Shown: in pieces, positions 20,020 through 28,853 of the stretch | Position numbering within the stretch: position 1 is the first letter of the stretch | How the letters are laid out: each line of letters starts with the position of its first letter | Assembly (NCBI RefSeq): GCF_900103365.1 | Contig: NZ_LT629703.1 | Span: 4,526,001-4,590,000, forward strand | DNA length: 64,000 bases | Direction: 5' to 3' | Source: Afipia sp. GAS231 | GTDB lineage: Bacteria > Pseudomonadota > Alphaproteobacteria > Rhizobiales > Xanthobacteraceae | The notes under the pieces: generated by a model | What the model was told of the DNA's origin: nothing | Seen by the model: only the letters and a program-made list of their open reading frames with translations | The model's database searches: none | Translations under genes and position numbers: made by a program

Positions 20020-20367
20020 ATGCAAGTCACCCTGATGAAAGGCAAGATCCACCGTGCGCACGTAACGGAAGCGGATTTGCACTATGAAGGTTCAATCTCG
20101 ATCGATCGGACGCTGATCGATGCTGCCGGCTTCCTCCTCAACGAGCGCGTCGATATCTATAATATCGACACCGGCGCGCGTTTTTCGACCTATGTCATCG
20201 AGGCGCCTGCCGGTTCCGGTATCATCGGGCTAAACGGCGCGGCCGCGCGACTCGCGATGGCGGGCGACAAAGTCATCATCGTCGCCTACGCGAATTTCGA
20301 CGATGCTGAAGCGCGCGGCTTTCAACCGCGCGTCGTCCTCGTCAACGAGAAGAATCAGGAGGTCTAG
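20020..20367 (+). CDS. panD: Aspartate 1-decarboxylase (pantothenate synthesis)
   Basis: Pyruvoyl enzyme making beta-alanine from aspartate for pantothenate and CoA. It is made as a proenzyme that self-cleaves between Gly and Ser; that site is present in [32 protein letters not shown] and [18 protein letters not shown] are also diagnostic. The ATG at 20020 ([15 protein letters not shown]) matches the family start; an in-frame ATG at 19981 would add 13 residues. No other pantothenate genes are nearby, so this is probably an accessory copy, as seen on rhizobial symbiosis islands. Confidence 0.9.
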   Translation: MQVTLMKGKIHRAHVTEADLHYEGSISIDRTLIDAAGFLLNERVDIYNIDTGARFSTYVIEAPAGSGIIGLNGAAARLAMAGDKVIIVAYANFDDAEARGFQPRVVLVNEKNQEV

Positions 20368-20538
20368 GAGTTGACACCGACGAGTGCTGGCATCGGTTCG
20401 AAATGGCTCGCTGCTGTGCTGACGAGACGGGCACGCAAAGCCGGCAGCGGCTAAGCTAGACTTGATGTCGAAGAGGACGATCCAGATGAGGACACCCAGG
20501 CAGTGCCAGGCTTAGTTAACCGTGCGGGATGAAAGCTA

Positions 20539-21669
20539 ATGCATGAGGGATTCGAAACGGATCTGCGCGAACTCGCAGGGCAGGGTCGGTTGCGCTCGCT
20601 TCGGATGCGCTCAGGAATAGATTTCACGTCGAACGATTATCTTGGCTTGGCCGAATCCGAGGAATTGAGGCGTGCGGCTGCCGACGCGGTGGCACGTGGC
20701 GTGCCCATGGGAGCGGGCGGATCGCGCCTGTTGCGCGGCAATCATCCTGAGCACGAAGCGCTCGAAAGCGAAGCCGCAGCCTATTTCGGTGCCGAAACAG
20801 CGCTGTATTTTGGCGGTGGTTACGTAGCCAATTTTGCGATCTTCTCGACTTTGCCGCAGCAGCGGGATCTTGTAGTCCACGACGAGTTGATCCATGCGAG
20901 CGTCCACGAAGGCCTGCGTCGGGGACGTACGAATTTCGTGGGAGTTCCCCATAACAATATCGACGCCTTTGACACAGCAATCGTCCGTTGGCGCGCGGCC
21001 GGCGGCAAAGGTCGGCCCTGGCTGTCGGTCGAGAGCCTCTACAGTATGGACGGCGACAGCCCGGACCTTGCTGAATTATTTGCTGTCGCAAATCGCCATG
21101 AAGCCATGGTCGTCATCGATGAGGCGCATGCGACCGGCGTGCTCGGGCCGCAGGGGCGGGGGCTCGCCGCAACCTTCGAGGGCCGCGACAATGTCATCAC
21201 AGTGCACACCTGCGGCAAGGCGCTAGGGACGGTCGGCGGCTTTATCCTTGCGCCGAGAATCGTCCGCGATTTTCTCGTCAACCGCGCCCGCCCCTTCATC
21301 TACGCGACCGCGCCTTCGCCGCTGATCGCCGCGGTCACCCGTGTGGCCCTCGAACTGTCCCGAACCAATCCCGAGCGCCGTGGTCGGCTCGCGCGTCTGG
21401 TTCAATTCGCGGGAAGCGAGCTTCGCCGTCGCTGCAACATCGAGCCGTCTGGATCCCATATTCTTCCTATAATCGTCGGCGCGGATCAGGCAGCTGTTGC
21501 ACTTGCTGACTCTTTGCAGCGACGAGGTTTTGATATCCGAGCGATACGCCCGCCGACCGTTGCCGAGGGCACGGCGCGCGTCCGCATCGCGCTGACCGCG
21601 AACGTCGACGAGGCAATCGTCGCAGGTTTGTTCGAAGCGCTCGCGGAAGAAATGCGAAACGCCGGATGA
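20539..21669 (+). CDS. bioF: 8-amino-7-oxononanoate synthase (biotin synthesis)
   Basis: PLP enzyme condensing pimeloyl-thioester with alanine in biotin synthesis (376 aa). Seen: substrate-binding [12 protein letters not shown], the PLP site [16 protein letters not shown] and the Schiff-base lysine in [14 protein letters not shown]. All catalytic parts are intact. The start at 20539 lies 171 bases after panD. The stop overlaps bioD (ATGA), showing operon structure. Confidence 0.93.
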   Translation: MHEGFETDLRELAGQGRLRSLRMRSGIDFTSNDYLGLAESEELRRAAADAVARGVPMGAGGSRLLRGNHPEHEALESEAAAYFGAETALYFGGGYVANFAIFSTLPQQRDLVVHDELIHASVHEGLRRGRTNFVGVPHNNIDAFDTAIVRWRAAGGKGRPWLSVESLYSMDGDSPDLAELFAVANRHEAMVVIDEAHATGVLGPQGRGLAATFEGRDNVITVHTCGKALGTVGGFILAPRIVRDFLVNRARPFIYATAPSPLIAAVTRVALELSRTNPERRGRLARLVQFAGSELRRRCNIEPSGSHILPIIVGADQAAVALADSLQRRGFDIRAIRPPTVAEGTARVRIALTANVDEAIVAGLFEALAEEMRNAG

Positions 21670-22307
21670 CTGCGCGCATCATTGTAGCTGGTACCGATAC
21701 TGGCGTCGGCAAGACTGTTTTTGCTGCCGCGCTCGTCGGTGCTCTTGGAGCGATCTATTGGAAACCGATCCAGGCCGGTCTGCTAGAGGAGACGGACAGG
21801 CAAGCGGTCCTGCGGCTTTCGGGTCTGTCTGAAGAGCGGGCGTTGCCGGAGGCCTATCGGCTGAAGACGCCGGCTTCGCCGCATCTTGCTGCCGAAATTG
21901 ATGGCATTACCATCGATCCAGAGGCGCTCGTTCTGCCGGATACGAACCGGCCGCTGGTGGTGGAGGGGGCCGGCGGGTTGCTAGTGCCGCTGACGCGAGA
22001 AGTCGCTTACATCGACGTCATTGCGCGGTGGTGCGAGCCGGTGGCGCTCTGTGCCCGGACGACGCTCGGAACGATTAATCACAGCCTCTTGTCGATAGAG
22101 GCGCTGCGTGCTCGCGGTATTCCGCTTCTTGGTATCGCCTTCATTGGTGACGAGAATCCCGAATCTGAGCGTATCATCGTCGAAATGGGTCGCGCCCGGC
22201 GCCTTGGCCGCCTCCCGCATCTCGCTCCGCTAACGGGTGGCACGCTAGGGGCCGCCTTTGCCCGCCATTTCAATATTGGCGACTTGTTGAAGGACTCTGC
22301 CGGATGA
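21666..22307 (+). CDS. bioD: Dethiobiotin synthetase
   Basis: ATP-dependent carboxylase closing the ureido ring of dethiobiotin (213 aa). The P-loop [15 protein letters not shown] is at the N-terminus; KPIQAGL (substrate lysine) and [11 protein letters not shown] (conserved acidic patch) are present. The start overlaps bioF and the stop overlaps the broken bioA by four bases (ATGA). Normal length and intact motifs suggest it still works, although its usual partner bioA is dead. Confidence 0.93.
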   Translation: MTARIIVAGTDTGVGKTVFAAALVGALGAIYWKPIQAGLLEETDRQAVLRLSGLSEERALPEAYRLKTPASPHLAAEIDGITIDPEALVLPDTNRPLVVEGAGGLLVPLTREVAYIDVIARWCEPVALCARTTLGTINHSLLSIEALRARGIPLLGIAFIGDENPESERIIVEMGRARRLGRLPHLAPLTGGTLGAAFARHFNIGDLLKDSAG

Positions 22308-22571
22308 AGTCGACGTCTCCGATATGGCATCCGTTCACTCAGCATGCCGTGCAGCCCGCCCGACGCTGATTGCCAAGAATGAGGTCGCCTGGCTCGAGAC
22401 CGCCGATGGCTGCCGCATCTTCGACGCCATTTCCTCCAGGTAGGTCATGACCCACGGTCATCGTCATCCGCACATGTGCAGGCAATCAAGGATCAGGTGG
22501 ACCGTCTCGCTCAGGTGATCTTCGCTGGTTTCACGCGCGAACCGGCGGAACAGCTTGCGCGTCGGCGCTAG
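22304..22571 (+). pseudogene. bioA: Broken and truncated bioA (DAPA aminotransferase)
   Basis: Translation from the ATG at 22304 gives [19 protein letters not shown], the standard BioA start, then a frameshift leads to stop. The next frame continues TLIAKNEVAWLETADGCRIF, hits another stop after DAISSR, resumes with THGHRHPH, and after a further shift reads VQAIKDQVDRLAQVIFAGF before ending at 22571. At least two frameshifts plus loss of the C-terminal ~80% make this a pseudogene. It overlaps bioD exactly as an intact operon would. Confidence 0.85.
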
Positions 22572-22694
22572 TCTAGTCGCCGCAGATGACGCGGAAGATT
22601 ACGCCCCCTTTTTCTCCGCATCGAAGCGCGTTTGTTACGTAAGCATTTGAAATTAAACAAAAAGACAAAGAATTGCGGATCTTTCTTTTCTCTC

Positions 22695-22748
22695 TTGCAT
22701 CCCGCTTCGATGTACTTTAGATATATCAAATAATCAGATATATCTAAA
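22695..22748 (+). promoter_or_regulatory. padR promoter with overlapping 12-bp inverted-repeat operator
   Basis: A perfect 12-bp inverted repeat (TTTAGATATATC, 9-base spacer, GATATATCTAAA; 22716-22748) lies over the -10 of a sigma-70-like promoter (TTGCAT at 22695, 17-bp spacer, TAGATA at 22718). Each half contains the palindrome GATATATC. This layout fits autorepression by the PadR protein that begins 20 bases downstream. Confidence 0.75.
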
Positions 22749-22767
22749 TAGCATCTAGGGAAACAAC

Positions 22768-23382
22768 ATGCAACACGGACATAGAGACCACGAACATCAC
22801 GAACATCGAGATCACCACGACCGCTACGGCAGGCACTTCGGCCGCAGGTCCCATGACGACAGCGATACCAGGCACCCGCATGATGACGGGCACGGCCGCC
22901 ACCGGCGCGGACGCGGCCGTCAATCGGGACGTCTGTTCGATCACGGCGAGCTGCGCCTGGTCGTGCTCGCTTTGATTTCGGAGCGCCCGCGACACGGCTA
23001 CGAGATCATCAAGGAGATCGAGGATCGCGTCGCCGGCACCTACAGTCCGAGCCCCGGCGTGATTTATCCGACCCTGACTATGCTCGAAGAACTCGGACAC
23101 GCGACCGTGGCGGAAGCCGACGGCAAGAAGCTCTACACCATCACGCCCGATGGCACCGCCTACATCGAAGCGAACAAAACCGCGCTGGATCAGGCGCTGG
23201 CGCGCATGCAATCGGTCAACACCGCGCATGGCGGTGGTCCCGCGCCGGAGATTCTACGCGCCCGGATCAACCTGAAGATGGCGCTTCGCTTGCGCGCGGC
23301 CCGCGGTCCCCTTACCGAGCAGCAGGTCCGCGATATCGCCGCCGCCCTCGATGCGGCCGCCGTCGCGATCGAGCGCAGCTAG
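22768..23382 (+). CDS. PadR-family regulator with histidine-rich N-terminus (YqjI/NfeR-like)
   Basis: A 204-aa regulator. Residues 1-45 contain 14 histidines in H-D/R-rich repeats, a likely metal-binding extension. Residues about 57-140 are a PadR winged helix (ELRLVVLALISERPRHGYEI, SPGVIYPTLTMLEELG, DGKKLYTITPDG), followed by the helical dimer region. This matches E. coli YqjI/NfeR, a nickel/iron-responsive repressor of the adjacent ferric reductase gene yqjH; that link is family knowledge. No yqjH-like gene is present here, only an insertion sequence downstream, so the usual target is missing locally. Confidence 0.85.
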   Translation: MQHGHRDHEHHEHRDHHDRYGRHFGRRSHDDSDTRHPHDDGHGRHRRGRGRQSGRLFDHGELRLVVLALISERPRHGYEIIKEIEDRVAGTYSPSPGVIYPTLTMLEELGHATVAEADGKKLYTITPDGTAYIEANKTALDQALARMQSVNTAHGGGPAPEILRARINLKMALRLRAARGPLTEQQVRDIAAALDAAAVAIERS

Positions 23383-23427
23383 CGCATGATCCCGCGAAAC
23401 GTTTGCCCGGAGAAGAAGATGGACGAC

Positions 23428-23458
23428 GAGCATGATTCAACCCAGTTGAATCATGCTC
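23428..23458. repeat. Long perfect hairpin downstream of padR
   Basis: GAGCATGATTCAAC and its exact reverse complement flank a 3-base loop (14-bp stem). It ends two bases before the IS element, whose TA target follows it. The GCATGAT-type ends resemble the intergenic palindromes common in Bradyrhizobium relatives. It may act as a bidirectional terminator. Confidence 0.65.
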
Positions 23459-23460
23459 TA

Positions 23461-24308
23461 GGTGGTGTGGACACTTATCGCATCCATAAGATGATGGCCG
23501 CGAGAGTGACGACGGCCCTGTAATTTCGTGCGGTCTTTTCGAAGCGGGTTGCGACGCGGCGGAACTGCTTGAGCTTTGAGAAGCAGCATTCCACGAGATG
23601 GCGCTGGGCATAGAGATGCTTGTCGAGCGGATATTTGAGCGCACGTGACGGGTTGTTGGGAATGACGGCGAGCGCGCCCTTGGCGGCGATGGCTTGGCGC
23701 AAGTGATCGGCGTCATAGGCCGTATCGGCCATGACGACTTCGGCGGATAATCCCTCGATCAATGCTGCGGCTTGCGGTGCATCGCCCTTCTGACCTGCGG
23801 TAAGCGTGAACCGCACCGGGCATCCCAAGCCGCGAACGGCCATATGTATCTTGGTGCTCAGGCCACCGCGCGAGCGGCCGATCGCCTGATCTTCAGACCC
23901 CCTTTTTTCGCCCCGGCGGCATGCTGATGCGCCCGGACGATGGTGGAGTCGTCGATCAGATATTCGAAGTCCGGATCATCGGACATCGCCTCGAAGATCC
24001 GCCACCAAACACCCTTGATGCTCCATCGACTGAAGCGCCGGAACACGCTGTTCCAATCCCCAAACGCCTCCGGAAGATCACGCCAGGGAGAGCCCGTACG
24101 CACGATCCACAGCACGCCCTCCACGAACATCCGGTTGTCGCGTCCGGTGGAGCCTTTCTGGTCAGGTCGGCCGATAATCAGCGGCGCCATCCGCTCCCAC
24201 GCCGCTTCGCTCAAAACCAAACGGTCCTTCACACCCAAGACTGCCTCCCCAAAAGCAGCCTTGAATCTGATTTGCGCCTAAAAGGGAATCCTTAGAGTCC
24301 ACACCACC
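23461..24308 (-). mobile_element. IS5-family (IS427 group) insertion sequence, complete
   Basis: An 848-bp element with terminal inverted repeats beginning GGTGGTGTGGAC at both ends and a TA duplication at 23459-23460 and 24309-24310. It carries one transposase made from two overlapping frames. Size, ends and frameshift are typical of the IS427 group. It inserted beside the padR hairpin. Confidence 0.9.
23475..24238 (-). CDS. IS5/IS427 transposase, expressed by -1 frameshifting
   Basis: DDE transposase encoded in two frames. The first (23858-24238) begins MGVKDRLVLSEAAWERMAPL and includes the first catalytic aspartate in YLIDDSTIVRAHQH. It reaches a slippery run AAAAAAGGGGG (plus-strand 23898-23908); a -1 shift there gives GGSEDQAIGRSRGG and joins the second frame, whose open part is 23475-23843. 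That part supplies the second aspartate (MADTAYDADHL) and the glutamate (LVECCFSKLKQFRRVATRFEK). No extra stops are seen, so the element may still move. Confidence 0.85.
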
Positions 24309-24598
24309 TAGAGTCCGTCTTTTTTCTGATAGCGGGTCGACGTCGGTCGAAGTTGCATTGAAAATGGCGCTAAGCTTCTGACGGCATCGCGGCAAGAAGC
24401 AAACGCAGCCGTATTTTGGCCCTGGAGCGCGCCTATCACCGCGACATGAGTGGCGGCAGGTCGGTTGGTGAACGTGGTGTCTTCAATGCACCATACGATC
24501 CCCTTCTGTTCGACGTTGAGCGGCTTCCCTTGCCGTGAGCGGGCGACCTTGGATGCGTTGAACGCGGCATCCCGGAATGGAGCGATCGCCGCGCTCAT
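24308..24598 (-). CDS. Unrecognised small protein, 3' end altered by the IS insertion
   Basis: A frame of about 96 aa beginning MSAAIAPFRDAAFNASKVAR, with a conserved-looking middle (GIVWCIEDTTFTNRP, HVAVIGALQG). I do not recognise the family. Its stop codon (CTA on the plus strand at 24308) lies exactly at the IS5 junction, so the original C-terminus may be lost. It begins 39 bases after the tetR gene on the same strand and could be its operon partner. Confidence 0.35.
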   Translation of the reverse strand: MSAAIAPFRDAAFNASKVARSRQGKPLNVEQKGIVWCIEDTTFTNRPAATHVAVIGALQGQNTAAFASCRDAVRSLAPFSMQLRPTSTRYQKKDGL

Positions 24599-24636
24599 CG
24601 TTGACCTCTGATTCTCGGAGCGGGCGGTAGGCCGAT

Positions 24637-25215
24637 CTATCCAACGCCGCAAGGGAGACAACGTCCGGCTAGCACCCCGACGACGATGGCTCGCGCGTGG
24701 AGCAGGACGGATTTGTGCTCCGCCGCCGAGACCTCGACGAAGCCTAGTCCTCGGAGTAGGAAAATTCCCTCAACAGCCAGCAGGGCGTGACGAACGTCGT
24801 GGGCAGCGCCTGCCTTAGACAGAAGTGGATCGAGCAGCGCGCGGTAATAAAGTCTCGCTGGTTCCATCATATCGGGCGCGTGCACCAACGCGGTAACGAG
24901 AAAAGCCGCCTTGCGCGTCGCGGCGTCGTCCTCATCCAGCGCTTCGTCGATGTGGGCGAGGACCAATTCGAAAGGCTCAACCTGCCTGCCGCCAAGCCGC
25001 TGGCGCACCGCTTCTTGAAAGCGCGTTACTTCCCGCTCTAACGCCGCGCGGATTAATCCATCCTTGGTCGGGAAGCTGTAAACGAGACCGCCCTTGCTGA
25101 TCCCCGCACGCTCGGCGACGGCATCGAGCGTGAAATTTCGGCCACCAGATTCGAGGATCACGGCCTCGACCGCGTCCAGAATCCGATCCGGATCAATTTC
25201 CTTTTTTCGCGTCAA
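24637..25215 (-). CDS. TetR-family repressor facing a broken efflux gene
   Basis: A 192-aa TetR regulator with helix-turn-helix DRILDAVEAVILESGGRNFT and ISKGGLVYSFPTKDGLIRAAL. The start is TTG at 25215 with AGAGG upstream; there is no ATG in the right place. The gene is divergent from the remnant of an MFS drug exporter, and two operator-like repeats lie between. I infer it formerly repressed that pump and itself. Its regulated partner is now dead, so it may be drifting. Confidence 0.85.
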   Translation of the reverse strand: MTRKKEIDPDRILDAVEAVILESGGRNFTLDAVAERAGISKGGLVYSFPTKDGLIRAALEREVTRFQEAVRQRLGGRQVEPFELVLAHIDEALDEDDAATRKAAFLVTALVHAPDMMEPARLYYRALLDPLLSKAGAAHDVRHALLAVEGIFLLRGLGFVEVSAAEHKSVLLHARAIVVGVLAGRCLPCGVG

Positions 25216-25233
25216 AATAGCCTCTTGCTTTTC

Positions 25234-25273
25234 CGACTGGTCAGTCGTATAACATTTCCGACTGGTTGGTCAG
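25234..25273. promoter_or_regulatory. Two tandem TetR operator-like repeats
   Basis: CGACTGGTCAGTCG (25234-25247, a 6-2-6 palindrome) and CGACTGGTTGGTCAG (25259-25273) lie 25 bp apart, centred between the tetR start and the broken pump. The spacing and the CTGGTC core fit TetR autoregulation. Confidence 0.65.
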
Positions 25274-25332
25274 ATTAGCATGGCGATGGGCGCAGTGCAA
25301 GATTGCTCTCAGCTAACTTACTGGGAGAATTT

Positions 25333-25508
25333 ATGAATCCGGAGAAACGCCTTAGGGCGTCATCACCGCCTTCGATCGATGGCGATTGGCCTGTATCTGC
25401 CGGGCTTCCGCGATATCGGGCGTTCTCTCGGAGCAGGCCCCGGCACTTGCAAACATCTCTCACCGAGTTCGTCGGCGGAGCCGCTGTCGGACAACCTTCT
25501 GAAGAGGA
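25333..25508 (+). pseudogene. N-terminal fragment of a Bcr/CflA-type MFS drug exporter
   Basis: One frame reads AIGLYLPGFRDIGRSLGAGPG, the first-helix region of Bcr/CflA exporters (usual form IDMYLPAFPDIARSL). A shifted frame continues LQTSLTEFVGGAAVGQ, the second helix, then ends. At least one frameshift is present. The C-terminal part of the same kind of protein appears at 26111-26350, so the gene was interrupted and its middle lost. Confidence 0.75.
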
Positions 25509-25516
25509 TTAGAAAT

Positions 25517-25951
25517 ATGAACAGCAATTTACCCGCAGCAGCCCTCGGACATTTTGTCATGAAGGTTAATGACGTTAATATCAGTTATCAATTTTATACA
25601 AAATTTGGTTTGCGCCCAATGGGAATATTTCCGGATGGCGTAGGCATCATCGAATTGCGAGGCGGAACACACATTGTGCTTTTTAATAAAAATGATGAAT
25701 TTCCATTTTCAATAATTCCTAGCCATCTTGGCCAACGCGGAGATTTTTCTAGCGAACGCCTCGACTTGATGATTGACAGCAAATCTAGGAGCGACCTGGA
25801 ATTGTATAGGACGACTCTGGTGAAAAATGGATTGTCGGTAGGTGAAATTGCTCCGGACCAATTTTTTGGTCACTATTACTTCCAGTTGGCTGATCCTGAT
25901 GGCAATGGGATAACGGTCTACACCAGCCACGTGGGAGAATTACCAGTCTAG
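25517..25951 (+). CDS. VOC-superfamily (glyoxalase/bleomycin-resistance-like) protein
   Basis: A 144-aa protein with the paired beta-alpha-beta-beta-beta layout of vicinal-oxygen-chelate proteins. The N-terminal half begins GHFVMKVNDVNISYQFYTKF; the C-terminal half contains YYFQLADPDGNGITVYT with the usual metal-site glutamate replaced. It could be a dioxygenase, lyase or binding protein; nothing decides. The gene is clearly more AT-rich than its surroundings and lies between two fragments of one efflux gene, which indicates horizontal arrival. The start at 25517 has GAGGA upstream. Confidence 0.78.
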   Translation: MNSNLPAAALGHFVMKVNDVNISYQFYTKFGLRPMGIFPDGVGIIELRGGTHIVLFNKNDEFPFSIIPSHLGQRGDFSSERLDLMIDSKSRSDLELYRTTLVKNGLSVGEIAPDQFFGHYYFQLADPDGNGITVYTSHVGELPV

Positions 25952-26110
25952 GAATCCGGGGTCGACTAGCGGAACAGAAAGTCGGGTTCGGCCCCTAGTG
26001 TTAGGGAAATGGCGAAAATCATGTGTCTGCCAACAGGCACGGCGAAGGCGTCAAAGCCACAATCACAACCCGCCCGGAAATATGCGGAAAACTCTGGCAT
26101 CGCGCTCGTC

Positions 26111-26350
26111 ATGAAAAACGCTCCCATCAGCTATGCCGGGGCAGTCTCCTCGTTGCTGGGTGTCTTGCGATACGCCTTCGCTGGAGTCAGTGGCGCGACT
26201 TTGGCGCTCGCATATGACGCCACCCTTACCCCCTTCATTACGGCAATGCTGTTGTGTGCCGTCGGCGCACTTATCGCCTTTGTCGTCGCAACGAGACTGA
26301 CCGCGGAAACGGTCACGCCGCTCGATGGCAGGACAGCCGAATACTCCTAA
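26111..26350 (+). pseudogene. C-terminal fragment of the same MFS drug exporter
   Basis: About 80 codons read PISYAGAVSSLLGVLRYAFA, GVSGATLALAYD and LLCAVGALIAFVVATRL, the last two helices of a Bcr/CflA-family exporter. There is no plausible start or N-terminal half in frame. The matching N-terminal piece is at 25333-25508 on the other side of the AT-rich VOC gene. Confidence 0.75.
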
Positions 26351-26480
26351 CCCTTGCAAATCGGAACGAGGCTCCAAGCGATCAGTGAGATTGCGATGGC
26401 AGCTTTTTGAAAGATATTTACCCGCTATCTCTGTTGAGAAATCTTGTTTCCTGCGCTGCTGGAATTAAGGGGATGAAACG

Positions 26481-27482
26481 ATGATGCAGTTGGAGGAAAA
26501 CATGACCGTTATATCTGCCGAGGCGCTGCTATCCCCGCATGATCCCACGGGGCGCAAACTTCAATTGCCACCCATTTCCTACCCAATCCGGTCCCCCACC
26601 ATGCATCCTCTTGCTGAAATTGCGGGGCAAGCGGCATTTGAATGGGGATTGGCGCACGGAATATACAGTGAATTTAAGCAGGAAACGTACCGCCAGATTC
26701 GTGTCGGGCCGCTTGTTGGACTGATTTCCCCCAACGGAACTCCCGAAGGACTAAAAATGTCGGCAAACTGGGTGTTATGGCTGTTTGCCTTTGACGATCA
26801 TTACTGCGACGAGTCAGCAATCGGCTGCTCCCCAGAAAAGACGGTTTCAATCATCACGAGGCTTCTAGGTATTTTGGAAGGCTCTCCGCACGGCGTCCAC
26901 AGCGGGCCTTTTGAAGCCTCTTTCGCGGATTTTATGCGGCAATTCTTGGACCTCGCGACGCCTGTCCAATTAGCCCGGTTTCAGAGTTCAGTCGGCGGTT
27001 ATTTTTTATCCATGGGCTGGGAAGCACTAAATCGTGCTCGTTCGTCGGTCCCACAGATCCCCGCATATTTACACATGCGCTACCATAGCGGTGCCGTCCC
27101 TACCTGCGTTTCTCAACTCGATATTATCGATGCGTATGAGTTATCATCCGTCGATTATTGTGATCCCGACGTAGAGATGTTGAAGCGCTCTGCCGTAAAC
27201 ATCATTTGTTGGAGCAATGATGTTCTTTCTTACTATAAAGAGACCAAACTTAGCCGAGTGGTTCATTCACTTCCGACTATTCTACAGCATCACTATGGCA
27301 TAGGTCCCCAGCAGTCCCTAGAAAGGACCGTCGCTATGCACGATACAGAGGTAAAGTCCTACATTAAAGTCAGAGACATGGTGGTAGAACGCTCTAACGA
27401 GAACTTACGCTACTTCATAGGAGGGTTAGATAACTGGATTGTCGCTAATTTTGAGTGGTCTATACTATCAGGTCGTTATTGA
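26481..27482 (+). CDS. Class I terpene synthase
   Basis: A 333-aa bacterial class I terpene cyclase. The metal-binding aspartate motif is DDHYCDE (105-111), the NSE triad is NDVLSYYKE (246-254), a sensor arginine fits R200 in YLHMRYHSG, and the protein ends in the conserved RY pair (332-333). It should ionise a prenyl diphosphate with three Mg2+ and cyclise it. The motif spelling resembles the 2-methylisoborneol-synthase side of the family, but no methyltransferase is nearby, so a farnesyl or geranyl product is equally possible. The gene is AT-rich, has AAGGGG before its start, stands alone, and is followed by a broken IS3 element. Probably acquired by transfer. Confidence 0.92.
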   Translation: MMQLEENMTVISAEALLSPHDPTGRKLQLPPISYPIRSPTMHPLAEIAGQAAFEWGLAHGIYSEFKQETYRQIRVGPLVGLISPNGTPEGLKMSANWVLWLFAFDDHYCDESAIGCSPEKTVSIITRLLGILEGSPHGVHSGPFEASFADFMRQFLDLATPVQLARFQSSVGGYFLSMGWEALNRARSSVPQIPAYLHMRYHSGAVPTCVSQLDIIDAYELSSVDYCDPDVEMLKRSAVNIICWSNDVLSYYKETKLSRVVHSLPTILQHHYGIGPQQSLERTVAMHDTEVKSYIKVRDMVVERSNENLRYFIGGLDNWIVANFEWSILSGRY

Positions 27483-27539
27483 CTTTTTTCCCACAATTTT
27501 TTGAGTCGTCGTCGAGTAGCTCAGCCTCCAGTGACCTGC

Positions 27540-28811
27540 TGACCTGAGCCCCATCTTTCATCCAACGATAGGTAGAGCCCTTGGATCATTTGAGCCTGTG
27601 TGGCTCGGTGATGCAACGGGACGGTGCGCGGAGCACTCGACATAGCGCAGCGTCACGTCCCGTTGCATGTCGGACGCTGTGAGCATTGCGTAAGTTGCCG
27701 GCGGCCGATCGAGCTGTGTGGGCGAACCGTGTTGTAGTCTTTTTGCCAGTCGGCAAGCGGTCTGCGGGCATGATCAAGCGACGAGAACAGCGTCTCGTTC
27801 AGAAGCTCGTCACGCAGACGGCCGTTGAAGCTCTCCACGAAAGCATTCTGCTGCGGCTTGCCTGGAGCGATTTAGTGCCACTCGATCCCTGTCTGTTGGG
27901 ACCAGCGCAGGATCGCCATGCTGGTGAACTCGGTGCCGTTGTCGCTGACGATCATCAACGGCCTACCGCGATTGGCGATGGCCGTATCCAGTTCCCGGGT
28001 CACCCTCGCTCCGGCTAGCGAGGTGTCGGCGACCAGGACAATGCACTCCCGGGTGAAGTCGTCTACGACAGCCAGCATGCGGAACTTGCGGCTGTCGGTC
28101 AGCGTGTCGCTGACGAAATCCAGCGACCAGCGCTGGTTCGGTGCTTGCGGCAACGTCATGGGAGCCCTTGTTCCCAGTGCTCTCTTGCGTCCGCCACGCC
28201 TGCGCACCTGGAGCCGTTCCTCGGCATACAGACGCCGCAGCTTCTTATGATTGATCTTCAAACCTTCGCCCCGGATCATGAGAAGCAGACGGCGATAACC
28301 AAACCGCCGCCGCGTCGTTGCCAGCTCACGCAGTCTTGCCCGGATAGTCCCGTCGTCAGATCGCCGGCTGCGATAGCGCACCGATGTGCGATCGACACCG
28401 ATCGCTGAACACGCCCGCCGCTGACTGACCTCGTGCTAGGAGCAAAGGTGAGCCACGGCCTGCCGCTTCGCAGCGGGCGTCACCATTTTTCTGCGTTGAA
28501 ATCCTTCAGCATGGCGTTGTCGAGGCGTCGCCTCGGCCAGCAACTTCTTCAGCTTGGCGTTCTCGTCCGTTAGAACCTTCAACCGCCGGGCCTCTGATAC
28601 GTCCAGCCCGCCATACTTGGCCTTCCACTTGTAGAAGGTCGCGCTGCTGACGCCGTATTTGCGACAGACGTCGCCGGTCTTCAATCCCGCCTCGTGCTCG
28701 CGCAGGATGGCAATAATCCGCCCTTCCGTGAACCTCGACTGCCTCATCCTCCGTCTCCCGCAAGGTGACGGACTCTACTTATTTTTGGAGGAACTTCAGG
28801 GGCTCAGGTCA
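27540..28811 (-). mobile_element. IS3-family (IS407-like) insertion sequence, inactive
   Basis: A 1272-bp element bounded by perfect 13-bp inverted repeats (TGACCTGAGCCCC at the left, its complement at the right). The transposase reading frames run on the minus strand and are broken. I could not see a convincing target duplication. Confidence 0.8.
27653..28747 (-). pseudogene. Broken IS3 transposase (OrfA/OrfB)
   Basis: OrfA (28436-28747) has the helix-turn-helix and coiled-coil start MRQSRFTEGRIIAILREHEA and GVSSATFYKWKAKYGGLDVS, with a shifted C-terminal part. OrfB supplies the rve integrase core: NQRWSLDFVSDTL (first D) and VSDNGTEFTS (second D). The tyrosine codon expected after the WH dipeptide in the IEWH segment is a stop (TAA), separating the last catalytic glutamate ([17 protein letters not shown]) into 27653-27838. 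The element cannot make a whole transposase. Confidence 0.82.
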
Positions 28812-28853
28812 CTCTCTGCAAACGCTAAAATAAGTTCAACTCCGAGCGTCATG

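Noticed and set aside
26481..27482. Naming the terpene synthase 2-methylisoborneol synthase
   Set aside because: The motif spelling is similar but the required geranyl-diphosphate methyltransferase gene is absent next to it.
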